From positions 1-21,696 of the forward strand of contig JAQIDA010000097.1 of assembly GCA_027858275.1 (NCBI GenBank): a stretch of 21,696 nt of DNA. The letters are read 5' to 3'. Both the position numbers and the translations under genes were made by a program. Source of the DNA: Candidatus Kapaibacterium sp. GTDB lineage: Bacteria > Bacteroidota > Ignavibacteria > Kapaibacteriales > UBA2268. Below, piece after piece: positions 8,330-15,923 of the stretch. Each line of letters begins with the position of its first letter. The first letter of the stretch is position 1. The notes beneath the pieces were generated by a model that worked only from the letters and a program-made list of their open reading frames with translations, was not told the DNA's origin and did not search any database.

Positions 8330-9460
8330 TCACAACCACTTATCATTCTTATCTTCTTTAATAATCTCCACGCACTTCTTCACTTCCTGCACTCTGTCTT
8401 TCGGACAAACCAAACCCGCATCGTCAGTAACAACGATCACCGTGTTGTCGAGTCCGACTCCGGCGATTATTACATCTCGATCTTTAGCTTGATTGATTAT
8501 TATTGAATCTGTTACGTCAGTCAAAGCTGTCACGCCTTCGCTGATATTTCCCTTGCTGTCTTTTTCGCGAATTCTGTCTAATGAATCCCATGAGCCGATA
8601 TCGTCCCAATCAAACAAGGCACGAGCTACAACAGTGTTATCCGCTCTTTCCATCAGACCGTAGTCGATAGATGTATTGGGCATTGATTTAAAAAAGGGAG
8701 CGGCTTCAGGCAGAGCGTCATCAAGTACGTCATCTGTCATATTTAAATAAGCATCGCGCATCGGATCAATATGATCGCCTACGGAAGGACAATTTTTAAT
8801 CATACTGATTTTGAAAGTATCCAATCGCCAGAAGAACATCCCGCTGTTCCAGAGATAGTTGCCGGCGGCGAGAAATTCTCGAGCAGTTTTAAGACTCGGC
8901 TTTTCGCGAAAAGCAAGAACCGGTTTGATTTCTGCCGTATCATTGTCAGCCGAGAATCTGTCTTTAGTTTCAATATATCCGTAACCCGTTTCAGGGCGAT
9001 TCGGCGGAATACCGATAGTCGCGATTTGGGGATTGTTTTCGACATAATTCATGGCAGCATCAACGGTTTTGATGAATCCTGACAGCGGTGAAATGTTTTG
9101 GTCTGCTGTCAGCACGGCAATTGAAATCTCATTGGATTTAATCCCGAGAGCTGCGTATTTCGCTTCAATAAAAGACGCACCCAAAGCAAGGCAAGGGGCA
9201 GTATTCCTCTTGTAAGGTTCAGCGATGATATTCTGCGGCGGCAAACTCGGAAGGCCGTTGCGCAAAGGCTCAAGCAGGTGTTCTCCTGTTATAATAAAAA
9301 CATCTTCGGGCGGAATAAGTGCCGAAATACGATCGATAGATTCTTCGATCATTGTTTTTTCGCCGGCAAGCGGCAACAATTGTTTAGGTTTTCTTTTTCT
9401 GCTGAGCGGCCAGAATCTTTCGCCTGATCCGCCTGCCATAATAAGAGCTGTTCTTTTCAT
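8330..9460 (-). CDS. manC: Mannose-1-phosphate guanylyltransferase
   Basis: 376 aa; makes GDP-mannose from mannose-1-phosphate and GTP for surface polysaccharide and glycan synthesis; cytosolic. The nucleotidyltransferase signature GGSGERFWPLSRKRKPKQ is at 10-27, EPYKRNTAP at 81-89, then FREKPS, LWNSGMFFW, SIDYGLMER and FDWDDIGSWDSL, all typical of GMP enzymes. The length fits the single-domain GMP type without the C-terminal isomerase domain of bifunctional ManC/AlgA proteins. The start ATG at 9460 has only a weak upstream GAG. hutI follows on the same strand after about 100 bp; the functions are unrelated, so co-transcription would be incidental. The symbol is by family and could equally be written manC/gmp. 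Confidence 0.93.
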   Translation of the reverse strand: MKRTALIMAGGSGERFWPLSRKRKPKQLLPLAGEKTMIEESIDRISALIPPEDVFIITGEHLLEPLRNGLPSLPPQNIIAEPYKRNTAPCLALGASFIEAKYAALGIKSNEISIAVLTADQNISPLSGFIKTVDAAMNYVENNPQIATIGIPPNRPETGYGYIETKDRFSADNDTAEIKPVLAFREKPSLKTAREFLAAGNYLWNSGMFFWRLDTFKISMIKNCPSVGDHIDPMRDAYLNMTDDVLDDALPEAAPFFKSMPNTSIDYGLMERADNTVVARALFDWDDIGSWDSLDRIREKDSKGNISEGVTALTDVTDSIIINQAKDRDVIIAGVGLDNTVIVVTDDAGLVCPKDRVQEVKKCVEIIKEDKNDKWL

Positions 9461-9631
9461 TTAAGTTACTCAGTGTTTTTTGTTTTCCGTTTTTCTCGGA
9501 GCGGTCTGAATGTCCATAAATCAACATCGCTCTGATTACTATCATAACGCACAGAGGTTCTGTATGTTTTGAGAGAAAATTGCTTATATCTGCCCTACAT
9601 TATCAAACCGTCATTTGTCTGATATAAAAAA

Positions 9632-10219
9632 TCACCAACTGATTACATCGTCTCGCCGAAGTCGAATTTCTATATCTTTTGCGATTACTTTTATAGCTTT
9701 TCTCACTTGTGTGTCAAAGTCGCCGGAACAATCAGTTTTGGAAGTGGCAGACCAAGGAGTTTTTCCGGTCTTAATATCCAAGACGGATATTAAAAATTCA
9801 ACTGCATTGTTAATATACAAATAACTGTGCCGCACTTCATATTTTGTGGTTTGGTACTCCATACTACCAAACATTATTGAAGGATCAATCCTTCCTCTCC
9901 TGACAATAACACATGCCTCGATGTTATTTCTTTTTAATACAGCAAAAGTCGAATCATCATTAAAATCATATCTAGACTCGTTGAACAACTCTTGTCCGCG
10001 GACTGCACTGACAGTGCGGCTCTTCAATACGTCACAAAAAGATTTTTCAGTATCATATTGCATAATAGGTACTTCATAATTTGCCATCACACATACATTC
10101 TTATATTTCTGCCCGACAAAACCGGGCTCAATCTTCACAGTAGTGTCAATTGACATACAAGAAGAAATAAACAAAACCAGAATAGCGAATAAGCTTGTAG
10201 ATTTTCCTCGTACAGTCAC
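9632..10219 (-). CDS. Small lipoprotein of unknown function
   Basis: 195 aa. The N-terminus has a basic start (MTVRGKS), a hydrophobic stretch (LFAILVLF) and a lipobox ISSC with the lipidated Cys at 21; Met22-Ser23 follow, so outer-membrane sorting is plausible. The mature part has no motif I recognise; the layout (GQKYKNVCVMANYEV early, an EFLISVLDIKTGKTPWSA strand late, a charged helix at the end) resembles small bacterial lipoproteins with a DUF4136/LPP20-like fold, but this is weak. The GTG start at 10219 has AAGGAGG only 4 nt upstream, shorter than normal. It sits between the mannose gene and a divergent small gene. Confidence 0.75.
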   Translation of the reverse strand: MTVRGKSTSLFAILVLFISSCMSIDTTVKIEPGFVGQKYKNVCVMANYEVPIMQYDTEKSFCDVLKSRTVSAVRGQELFNESRYDFNDDSTFAVLKRNNIEACVIVRRGRIDPSIMFGSMEYQTTKYEVRHSYLYINNAVEFLISVLDIKTGKTPWSATSKTDCSGDFDTQVRKAIKVIAKDIEIRLRRDDVISW

Positions 10220-10353
10220 TGTGCCTCCTTAAAATAGTATATAAACTAAATGTCCGGTTCTTTTGAGAAGTTTGAAAATCAATGTTTATCAATATAAGAA
10301 ATTTATTCCTTATATTGAACAAATGAAAAAATTCAAAATATCGGAGATATAAA

Positions 10354-10653
10354 TTGAAAAAGTTTTTACTGATTTTGGCCTTGGTCGCAGCCGTTGTTCT
10401 GTATTGGAACTATAAATATAACAAAGATGCCTTGACAGATTACGGCGATGAGTTGATTGAAAAAATTGAAGATTACAAAGATGAATTCGGTGAGTTGCCT
10501 GAGTCCTTGGAGGCACTTGATCTTGACGATTTCGAAATAGATTTAGATTCATTTGAGTATACTCTCGAAGATGGTGAGGAATTCTTGTTGGAAATCAAGA
10601 ATACCGTCGAGGAATCCGATGTTTATGAATCGGTAAAAGGTGTGTGGGAGTAA
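10354..10653 (+). CDS. Small acidic membrane-anchored protein
   Basis: 99 aa from a TTG start with GGAG at 10343-10346 (7 nt), which decides the start. One N-terminal hydrophobic segment (FLILALVAAVVLYW) anchors a very acidic tail full of Asp and Glu (for example LDLDDFEIDLDSF). The stretch around residues 41-55 (YKDEFGELPESLEAL) recalls the sequence after the N-terminal helix in GspG-like pseudopilins, but there is no prepilin peptidase site, so I do not call it a pilin. Function unknown. No terminator is apparent before the next gene. Confidence 0.65.
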   Translation: MKKFLLILALVAAVVLYWNYKYNKDALTDYGDELIEKIEDYKDEFGELPESLEALDLDDFEIDLDSFEYTLEDGEEFLLEIKNTVEESDVYESVKGVWE

Positions 10654-10820
10654 GGGATTGGTAGTCGTTGTCGAAAGGTACTTGCGCTTTCCCGTCGATG
10701 CTGCTAAATCCCCATGTTTTATTTTGATTTTTCCTGAAATAACATTAAATTAGTCCTTTCATGTAAGATAGATAACATTTGAATTTATTTACAAAAATTA
10801 TTATTAATCCGGAGTATTTT

Positions 10821-11771
10821 ATGAAGATCAGACTTAGCCTTATTTTAATTGTTATTGCGGGATTATGCTCGCAAATCCTCAATGCCGGACAACTCGGCAG
10901 TTTTGACAGCAATATTTTTTTCAATGTTGAAAATATAACTATTTCCTGTTATGTAACTCAGGACTACGTTGAGGATGTTCCGGCAAATTTAGTGATCGGT
11001 CTTCACGGAGCGGGCGACAACAGCGCAAATTATCGCAATGCATTAATTCAATATTTGTTATGGAACGAAATCCTTCCTAATACTGTTATGATCTTTCCGG
11101 ACGCCGGAGATGATCAGTCTCGTGATTTTTATGCTCCCGAAGGCGATGAGTTAATTATAGATTCAGTTATTGCTTGGGCAAAACAGAATTATAATATTGA
11201 TGAAAGCAAGATCATTTTGCAGGGATTTTCGCTCGGCGGGCGCAGCGCGCTGAAATACGGGCTCGACAACAAAGAGCTTTTCGCGGGACTTGTCCTGCAC
11301 ACACCTGCAATGCAAAGCCCCTATGACGTACAAAACACCCCCGATTTTTCTCTTATCTTTGATTACGCCGCTTGCGGCAATATGCCGATTTCTATAGTAC
11401 ACGGAACCGAGGATTACGGATTTTTAAAAACAGTAGCTCTGCTCGCTGACTCACTTGTAGCTCATAACGCAAAATTGATGTACTTGCTGATGCCCGGTTT
11501 GACTCATTCAGTTCCGCCGAACAGCGTGAGCGAGGGCTTATTCAAATTTATTACTGAGCCAATTGATAAAGCCGTGTCCATATTGCACAAACTCAGTTCT
11601 CCCGCAATTGTAGATGAAAACAAAATCAAATTGACTTGCATTGCTCGAAATATCGGTAATACAGCTATTACATCAATGTCTTTTCAATACGAATTGAACG
11701 GCGAAATACAAACATTTGACTGGACCGGCAATCTTACTAATGAAAACAACGTGGATGTTGAATTGGAATAA
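10821..11771 (+). CDS. Secreted alpha/beta hydrolase, 5' part, ended by an in-frame stop
   Basis: 316 aa from the ATG at 10821 (GGAG at 10811-10814, 6 nt); an in-frame TTG at 10779 lacks a site. Signal peptide: KIR, a hydrophobic run LSLILIVIAGL, then SQILNAG at about 17-23. An esterase/depolymerase-type alpha/beta hydrolase domain follows: oxyanion loop LHGAG (61-65), nucleophile Ser137 in GFSLGG, acid Asp198 in HGTEDYG, and His229 in GLTHS. After about residue 250 a CARDB/Ig-like domain begins (KIKLTCIARNIGN) and is cut in mid-domain by TAA 11769-11771. The same frame continues immediately (TDFNSGYYQC) into the next feature, so this is very probably the front of one longer gene. A truncated product would keep the catalytic triad but lose the T9SS tail. 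Confidence 0.85.
   Translation: MKIRLSLILIVIAGLCSQILNAGQLGSFDSNIFFNVENITISCYVTQDYVEDVPANLVIGLHGAGDNSANYRNALIQYLLWNEILPNTVMIFPDAGDDQSRDFYAPEGDELIIDSVIAWAKQNYNIDESKIILQGFSLGGRSALKYGLDNKELFAGLVLHTPAMQSPYDVQNTPDFSLIFDYAACGNMPISIVHGTEDYGFLKTVALLADSLVAHNAKLMYLLMPGLTHSVPPNSVSEGLFKFITEPIDKAVSILHKLSSPAIVDENKIKLTCIARNIGNTAITSMSFQYELNGEIQTFDWTGNLTNENNVDVELE
11769..11771 (+). other. In-frame TAA splitting a 644-codon T9SS hydrolase gene
   Basis: The two open frames 10821-11771 and 11805-12755 are in the same phase, and the bases between them (11772-11804) read TDFNSGYYQCK without another stop. A single TAA after ...NVDVELE is therefore the only interruption. It may be a nonsense mutation (pseudogene), a sequencing or assembly error, or readthrough. 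TAA is used as an ordinary stop elsewhere in this window, which argues against code reassignment. Confidence 0.85.
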
Positions 11772-12755
11772 ACCGACTTCAATTCAGGTTATTATCAATG
11801 TAAAATGTTCGCGACTATGATAAACGGCGAGACAGTGACTGAAAATGCGATGTTTAACAGTCTTACACATGAATTCCGCGTTTATACCGAAAGCAAGTTG
11901 ACCCCGTTCCATGAAACTTTCAGTATCCCGGAATCATTGGATGAAAATTGGAGCGTCAAAGAATCCGGCAATTATATATCGTGGATGTATGATGACGTGA
12001 CAGGACTTCACAACCCCGGATCTATGGTCATGCTTAACACCATATTGGCTTATGAAAATTATGGATTGATCGAAAGCTTATATTCAAACAGATTTGATTA
12101 TAGTCCTGACGAAATTCCGGCTATAGCTTTTGATCTTGCATTTAATTTTACAGAATATGGTCCTCCCTATTTCACAGAAAACATAACATTGACGGACACA
12201 TTAGAAATTTTAATGTCCAACGATAATTGGGAGACATCTGTTTCCGTTTTTAAAGAATGGGGTGCGGATTTAGCGACATATGCAGAACCATTTTTTAATA
12301 AAGTTAGTATTCAAGACTTCCTGTATGAACCTTTAGAAAATCAATGGAAAAACATTGAAATCAATTTGTCTGAATTCGAAACAAGTGACAAAACAATGTT
12401 CCGATTTGATTATATCTCCGGTTCGGGAGGTTTGATCTATCTTGATAATTTCCAAGTTTATGACAAAGCTGATGTTTCGGTTGAAGAAAATATTCAGGCT
12501 GAATTTAGTGTTTATCCCAATCCTGCCACAGCCAATCAGTATGTGGTTGTGAAATTTGTCAATGCTTCAGCAGGCGATATTTCGATCAGTTTGTTTAACA
12601 GTTCCGGGCAAAAAGCCGCAGATTTGTATACAGGAACTTGCGCGCCGGGCGAAAATGCTTTTTCTCTGAGTGTCCCAAATTTAGCCGTAGGAATGTATAT
12701 CGTGAAGGCAACTATTTCCGGCCGTGAAATAATCGGCAAATTAGTAATTAAATAA
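11772..12755 (+). CDS. C-terminal part of the split hydrolase, with T9SS sorting domain
   Basis: Continues the hydrolase frame after the TAA. The first ATG is at 11805, but no ribosome binding site precedes it, so independent translation is doubtful. It completes the CARDB/Ig-like domain (up to about HEFRVYT), then has a jelly-roll/MAM-like domain as seen in secreted FCB proteins (DENWSVKESGNYISW, then MSNDNWETS, NQWKNIEINLSEF, LIYLDNFQVYD), and ends with a type-A T9SS sorting domain (FSVYPNPATANQ, ISISLFNSSGQ, VGMYIVKATISG, ending KLVIK). As an intact protein the hydrolase would be exported to the cell surface or medium. A strong terminator follows. Confidence 0.8.
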   Translation, partial: TDFNSGYYQCKMFATMINGETVTENAMFNSLTHEFRVYTESKLTPFHETFSIPESLDENWSVKESGNYISWMYDDVTGLHNPGSMVMLNTILAYENYGLIESLYSNRFDYSPDEIPAIAFDLAFNFTEYGPPYFTENITLTDTLEILMSNDNWETSVSVFKEWGADLATYAEPFFNKVSIQDFLYEPLENQWKNIEINLSEFETSDKTMFRFDYISGSGGLIYLDNFQVYDKADVSVEENIQAEFSVYPNPATANQYVVVKFVNASAGDISISLFNSSGQKAADLYTGTCAPGENAFSLSVPNLAVGMYIVKATISGREIIGKLVIK

Positions 12756-12776
12756 GTAATCAATTGTCCCTTAGAT

Positions 12777-12815
12777 AAAAGACAGCTCCGGAAACATTCC
12801 GCAGCTGTCTTTTTT
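12777..12815. terminator. Terminator between the hydrolase and queC, probably bidirectional
   Basis: AAAAGACAGCT (12777-12787) pairs with AGCTGTCTTTT (12803-12813), with an inner CGGAA/TTCCG stem (12789-12793, 12797-12801) and T-runs on both strands. It serves the plus-strand hydrolase and could also stop transcription arriving from queC. Confidence 0.9.
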
Positions 12816-12862
12816 GTCAGTATAAATCGATAATCTCAAGAGGTTCGCTGATTCAAACCGGC

Positions 12863-13555
12863 TCAATCGTACTTCGGTCTAACCTTATACTCCAGCGGAT
12901 CCACAACCCCGGCTTCGCTGAAACCCCTGAGTCTCAAAGCACAGGAATCACACACGCCGCAGGCTTTTTCCGAATCGGAATAGCAACTCCAAGTCAGTTC
13001 GAAAGGCAGTTTGAGCCCTGTACCTCTTTTTACGATTTCAGCTTTACTCAAATTGATTATCGGAGTGATGATTTTCAGATTTGTTTCGGGTTTTGTGCCG
13101 AGATTTACAGCTTCCTCAAAAGCATCGAAAAAACTTCGTCGGCAATCCGGATATCCGCTGCTGTCTGCCTCAACAGCTCCGATATATAAGGCTTCAGCCC
13201 CGATGATTTCAGCCCAAGCCGCTGCAATTGCCAAGATATTACCGTTGCGAAAAGGCACATAGCTCGAAGGGATTTCTTTAGAGTCAAGATCCGCTTTTTC
13301 AATATCAACAGCGTCATCGGTCAGACTCGAACCCCCTATTTGAGTCAAATAAGATACATCGCTGACAAGCCTCTTCTCTATACCGTAATAATCCGATATA
13401 TCATGAAAACTTTTTAGCTCCCGTGTTTCCGTTTTTTGTCCGTAATTCAAGTGCATCGTTGCCGGAGTAAAACCCGCTTCAATTGCTTCCGCAATGCAAA
13501 GAGATGAATCCATCCCCCCGCTTAGAAGTACTACGGCTGTCTTTTTATTGCTCAT
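12863..13555 (-). CDS. queC: 7-cyano-7-deazaguanine synthase
   Basis: 230 aa. It converts 7-carboxy-7-deazaguanine, ammonia and ATP to preQ0, the precursor of queuosine in tRNA and of 7-deazaguanine DNA modifications. The PP-loop SGGMDS is at 12-17, HLNYGQKTETRE at about 35-46, VPFRNGNI at 100-107, YPDCRRSFFDAF at 135-146, and the zinc site C191, C199, C202, C205 (in SCYSDSEKACGVCDSC) near the C-terminus; all are diagnostic. ATG at 13555, with an AAGCAAGA-like site upstream. It is the last gene of a minus-strand cluster with yjbQ and an unknown gene. No queD, queE or queF is in the window. Confidence 0.96.
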   Translation of the reverse strand: MSNKKTAVVLLSGGMDSSLCIAEAIEAGFTPATMHLNYGQKTETRELKSFHDISDYYGIEKRLVSDVSYLTQIGGSSLTDDAVDIEKADLDSKEIPSSYVPFRNGNILAIAAAWAEIIGAEALYIGAVEADSSGYPDCRRSFFDAFEEAVNLGTKPETNLKIITPIINLSKAEIVKRGTGLKLPFELTWSCYSDSEKACGVCDSCALRLRGFSEAGVVDPLEYKVRPKYD

Positions 13556-13623
13556 GTAAATCTTGCTTTTTCTGTCAATTCAATAAAATATTCGGCTAAG
13601 AAATCAATTATTATATCAGACGA

Positions 13624-14046
13624 TCAATCCCCGAGAATTGTTATAGTCAACGATCGGCTTCTCGGTCGGTCACGGAATTCACAGAGATAAATCCCCTGCC
13701 AAGTACCGAGATTAAATCGTCCGTCGCTGATCGGCAATGAAAGATTGCTTCCGATAATAGAACTTTTGATATGCGAAGTCATATCGTCCTTGCCCTCGAA
13801 TGTGTGAGTGTATCCCGAAGCATCATCCGGCACAAGTGAATCAAAAAATGTATCAAAATCCTGTCTCACGCTCGGATCGGCATTCTCGTTTACGGTCAGC
13901 CCTGCGCTTGTATGCCGAATCAAAATGTTCGCGATCCCGATATTTATTCCGCGCATTTCCGGAACAAGCTGCTCGATTTCATCAGTAATGATATGAAAAC
14001 CTCTGCCGCGTGATTTCAACTTTATTGTTTTTTGGATTGTTTTCAT
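13624..14046 (-). CDS. yjbQ: YjbQ family protein (UPF0047)
   Basis: 140 aa, a full-length member of the small UPF0047/YjbQ family, which forms trimers and has been linked to a weak thiamine-phosphate-synthase activity; its physiological role is unclear. The signature HTSAGLTVNENADPSV is at 45-60, with KDDMTSHIKSSIIG at 86-99 and LGTWQGIYLCEFR at 113-125. Its ATG overlaps the stop of the upstream gene as ATGA (14043-14046), so translation is probably coupled. queC follows after 68 bp with no terminator between them. Confidence 0.92.
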   Translation of the reverse strand: MKTIQKTIKLKSRGRGFHIITDEIEQLVPEMRGINIGIANILIRHTSAGLTVNENADPSVRQDFDTFFDSLVPDDASGYTHTFEGKDDMTSHIKSSIIGSNLSLPISDGRFNLGTWQGIYLCEFRDRPRSRSLTITILGD

Positions 14047-14549
14047 TCTGTATTGTCCCCGCTCTCAGCTGCGAATCTGCTCAAAAAAGCATTCCTCTTT
14101 GATGAATCAATGATATTTTTATCGACAAACTTGCGCCATTTATTATCATTCAAACTCATTTCCATGAAATCAATATCAAAGTACTTAGCGGCAGTTTCCC
14201 TGTCTATATCGACTTTCATATATGTTGAATCAACCGGCGCGTATAGTACAACAGATTGAACCATCGGCAGAGCCGTCATTATCTTCATAGGCTCTCGAAC
14301 AATCAGCATCTCGGCGTCAGCCCGGTCGGCAAAGTAATAATCAAAAGCCTTGGGACGAGCAGCAGAATCGGGATTGGCCCGTTTATAATCAGCATAGGAA
14401 GAAAAATATTTCACAAGCACATTGTTCTTATCGGCAGAAGCATACTGAAGAAACCCTGATCCGTTGATGCCGCGGGCCAGCCTCAAGAATTTATGCAGCA
14501 TCTCGGTAGAGATTTCTACAATATCGTCAGGGATCAGTGGATCATCCAT
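14043..14549 (-). CDS. Conserved-looking protein of unknown function, coupled to yjbQ
   Basis: 168 aa, no family recognised. It is a soluble alpha/beta-type sequence without signal peptide or membrane segment; notable stretches are FLRLARGINGSGFLQYAS early, PKAFDYYFADRADAEMLIV in the middle and a charged C-terminal helix (KWRKFVDKNIIDSSKRNAF). The 4-bp ATGA overlap with yjbQ and the same strand suggest a joint transcript with yjbQ and queC. The start ATG at 14549 has only a weak A-rich leader; an internal start is possible. Confidence 0.75.
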   Translation of the reverse strand: MDDPLIPDDIVEISTEMLHKFLRLARGINGSGFLQYASADKNNVLVKYFSSYADYKRANPDSAARPKAFDYYFADRADAEMLIVREPMKIMTALPMVQSVVLYAPVDSTYMKVDIDRETAAKYFDIDFMEMSLNDNKWRKFVDKNIIDSSKRNAFLSRFAAESGDNTE

Positions 14550-14765
14550 TAGTTTTATTTCTTTTTCATTAGAATAAAGAATTTATCTGCGGCAACAGTT
14601 TTAAAATAGTTGCAACCACAAAGTTAAAATACAAAAAACAAGTCTTTTAGCCAAGATTCATTGCTGTTTTGGAGATGGGTGTGAATGGCGAGGCGGTTGG
14701 GTTTCGTCCGAGTTTTATTTTGGAACAATATACCACCTCTTTATACCCTGAACATCTATTCTAAA

Positions 14766-14803
14766 CGCAAAAACCCGCTTTAGATCATGCTAATACGGGT
14801 TTG
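14766..14803 (-). terminator. Minus-strand terminator-like hairpin without a clear gene
   Basis: Read on the minus strand, GCAAACCCG is followed by an 18-nt loop (itself with a TTAG/CTAA pairing) and CGGGTTTTTGC, giving a stem with a T-run. The nearest minus-strand gene ends 300 bp upstream at 15106, so it may be the distal terminator of the amidohydrolase gene or the relic of a lost gene. Confidence 0.55.
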
Positions 14804-14810
14804 CTTGTGT

Positions 14811-14827
14811 GATCCCGAGGGGATTCT
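14811..14827 (-). other. Possible tRNA 3'-end fragment (attachment-site scar?)
   Basis: On the minus strand AGAATCCCCTCGGGATC resembles the T-loop, T-stem and acceptor end of a tRNA (compare TTCGAATCCCC followed by CGGGATC-ACCA). No matching 5' half is found within 100 bases. A terminator-like hairpin follows. Such 3'-end copies are left at integration sites, but the match is short. Confidence 0.3.
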
Positions 14828-14940
14828 CCGCCGAATTTTCTAACTTCTTACAAATCAAGGCAATACCCTATACAACAAAGACTTAGAAAATATCATGACT
14901 TACGCTGGAGTTCTCATATATACAGATTATGACGTTGAAT

Positions 14941-14962
14941 ATGACACGTTTATGACACGTTT
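14941..14962. repeat. Tandem 11-bp direct repeat
   Basis: ATGACACGTTT occurs twice in direct tandem (14941-14951, 14952-14962) in non-coding sequence. Could be a protein binding site or simple slippage. Confidence 0.55.
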
Positions 14963-15105
14963 TGAGCAGTTTATGGATACAATTCAATATGTGAAATTGT
15001 GAGTAAAAACATAGAATGTTTAACAAGTGCAAGCAGCAATTATTCATTCAAGACTATAATCAAAGAAAATTGTTTTGATTTCCTTTCTTACGAGAGAGGT
15101 CAAAC

Positions 15106-15855
15106 TCAAATATACTTCTCAAAGGTACAGACATCATTTACAAACTCATTCAGGTGCGCAATCTTTTTGAAATTTGCGCCTTGATTATCAATATACAAAT
15201 CTCTGTTGATCTCTATCATGATACTATTTACATTACTATCTATACGATAATATCTCATTGGAACAACAGTTCCTTCATAAGGATAATTTATCCTCCAAGA
15301 CAATCCAAATTTTTCACAGGCTGCTTTAATTGAATCTGTCTGACGCTTTGGCGTATGAAAATCGTCAACTCCGATGCAAATATCGGGACGATTGCGCTCT
15401 TGATGAAAATCACGCTGAAAAGCTTTGTTCGGAAATGAATGACAATCTACTATATTTGCAACTCCATAAGAGTTCAATCTGCTCTCAACCATTTGCTCAA
15501 GTTTCTTGTGATGCGGCAGGTAATAATCTTGATAAACGGCAGATTTCATTGCAGGGATTTCAGCTCGCAAAATCTTGTTATCGTCAGTGTGAGTATAATA
15601 AAATCCTGCTCCTTTAGCATACATTGGCTCAGTTTCATCCGGCAGTCGTTCTACATCACAAAATATTCTGCTTAACGGGAAAATAAGTCGTTCGATTCCT
15701 TCTACATAGAAGATATCGTCTGTAAAAAAGTCAGTCAGTAATTTAATTTCATTATCAATTAAGTCCATATTATATCCACTATAATCCGGTATGCCGGTGC
15801 CCGAATGCGGAATATGAAAAATGAATGTATTCTTTATCTCTTCTATGTTTAGCAT
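15106..15855 (-). CDS. N-formylglutamate amidohydrolase family protein
   Basis: 249 aa, typical length. The family hydrolyses N-formyl-L-glutamate to glutamate and formate, the last step of one histidine degradation route; some members act on other formyl or acyl amino acids. Seen: PHSGTGIP (16-23), FCDVERLPDE (65-74), DCHSF (137-141, His139 a zinc-ligand candidate), DICIGVDDFHTP and the C-terminal PYEGTVVPMRYY plus SIMIEINRDLY. The start ATG at 15855 has AGGG 8 nt upstream. Given hutI at 6978-8225 it could complete histidine use, but the genes are 7 kb apart. I leave the symbol (hutG) out because the substrate is not proven. Confidence 0.9.
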   Translation of the reverse strand: MLNIEEIKNTFIFHIPHSGTGIPDYSGYNMDLIDNEIKLLTDFFTDDIFYVEGIERLIFPLSRIFCDVERLPDETEPMYAKGAGFYYTHTDDNKILRAEIPAMKSAVYQDYYLPHHKKLEQMVESRLNSYGVANIVDCHSFPNKAFQRDFHQERNRPDICIGVDDFHTPKRQTDSIKAACEKFGLSWRINYPYEGTVVPMRYYRIDSNVNSIMIEINRDLYIDNQGANFKKIAHLNEFVNDVCTFEKYI

Positions 15856-15923
15856 TTTTATGCCCTTTTGTTATTCGATTATCATGTTAGTTGTTTTGTG
15901 CTGTTCATGCAGAATGCTCAGTA

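Larger units (their letters stand above)
14550..15105. other. Gene-poor stretch with an orphan terminator and tRNA-end-like fragment
   Basis: No convincing gene in about 550 bp. It contains the promoter side of the yjbQ cluster, a minus-strand terminator-like hairpin (about 14766-14803), a short tRNA-3'-end-like fragment (14811-14827) and a tandem 11-mer (14941-14962). A 35-codon ORF at 14895-15002 (+) starts MTYAGVLIYT; it has no ribosome binding site and I do not call it. Confidence 0.6.

Noticed and set aside
8771..9082. 103-codon plus-strand frame inside the mannose-1-phosphate guanylyltransferase gene
   Set aside because: Antisense shadow of a well-supported gene; no ribosome binding site and no domain.
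10388..10500. Type II/IV pilin for the 99-aa protein
   Set aside because: The hydrophobic N-terminus lacks the G/A-F-T-x-x-E prepilin cleavage pattern.
11769..12755. Stop-codon reassignment (TAA as sense)
   Set aside because: TAA ends many well-defined genes here (for example adk, lnt, the first T9SS gene), so reassignment is not plausible.
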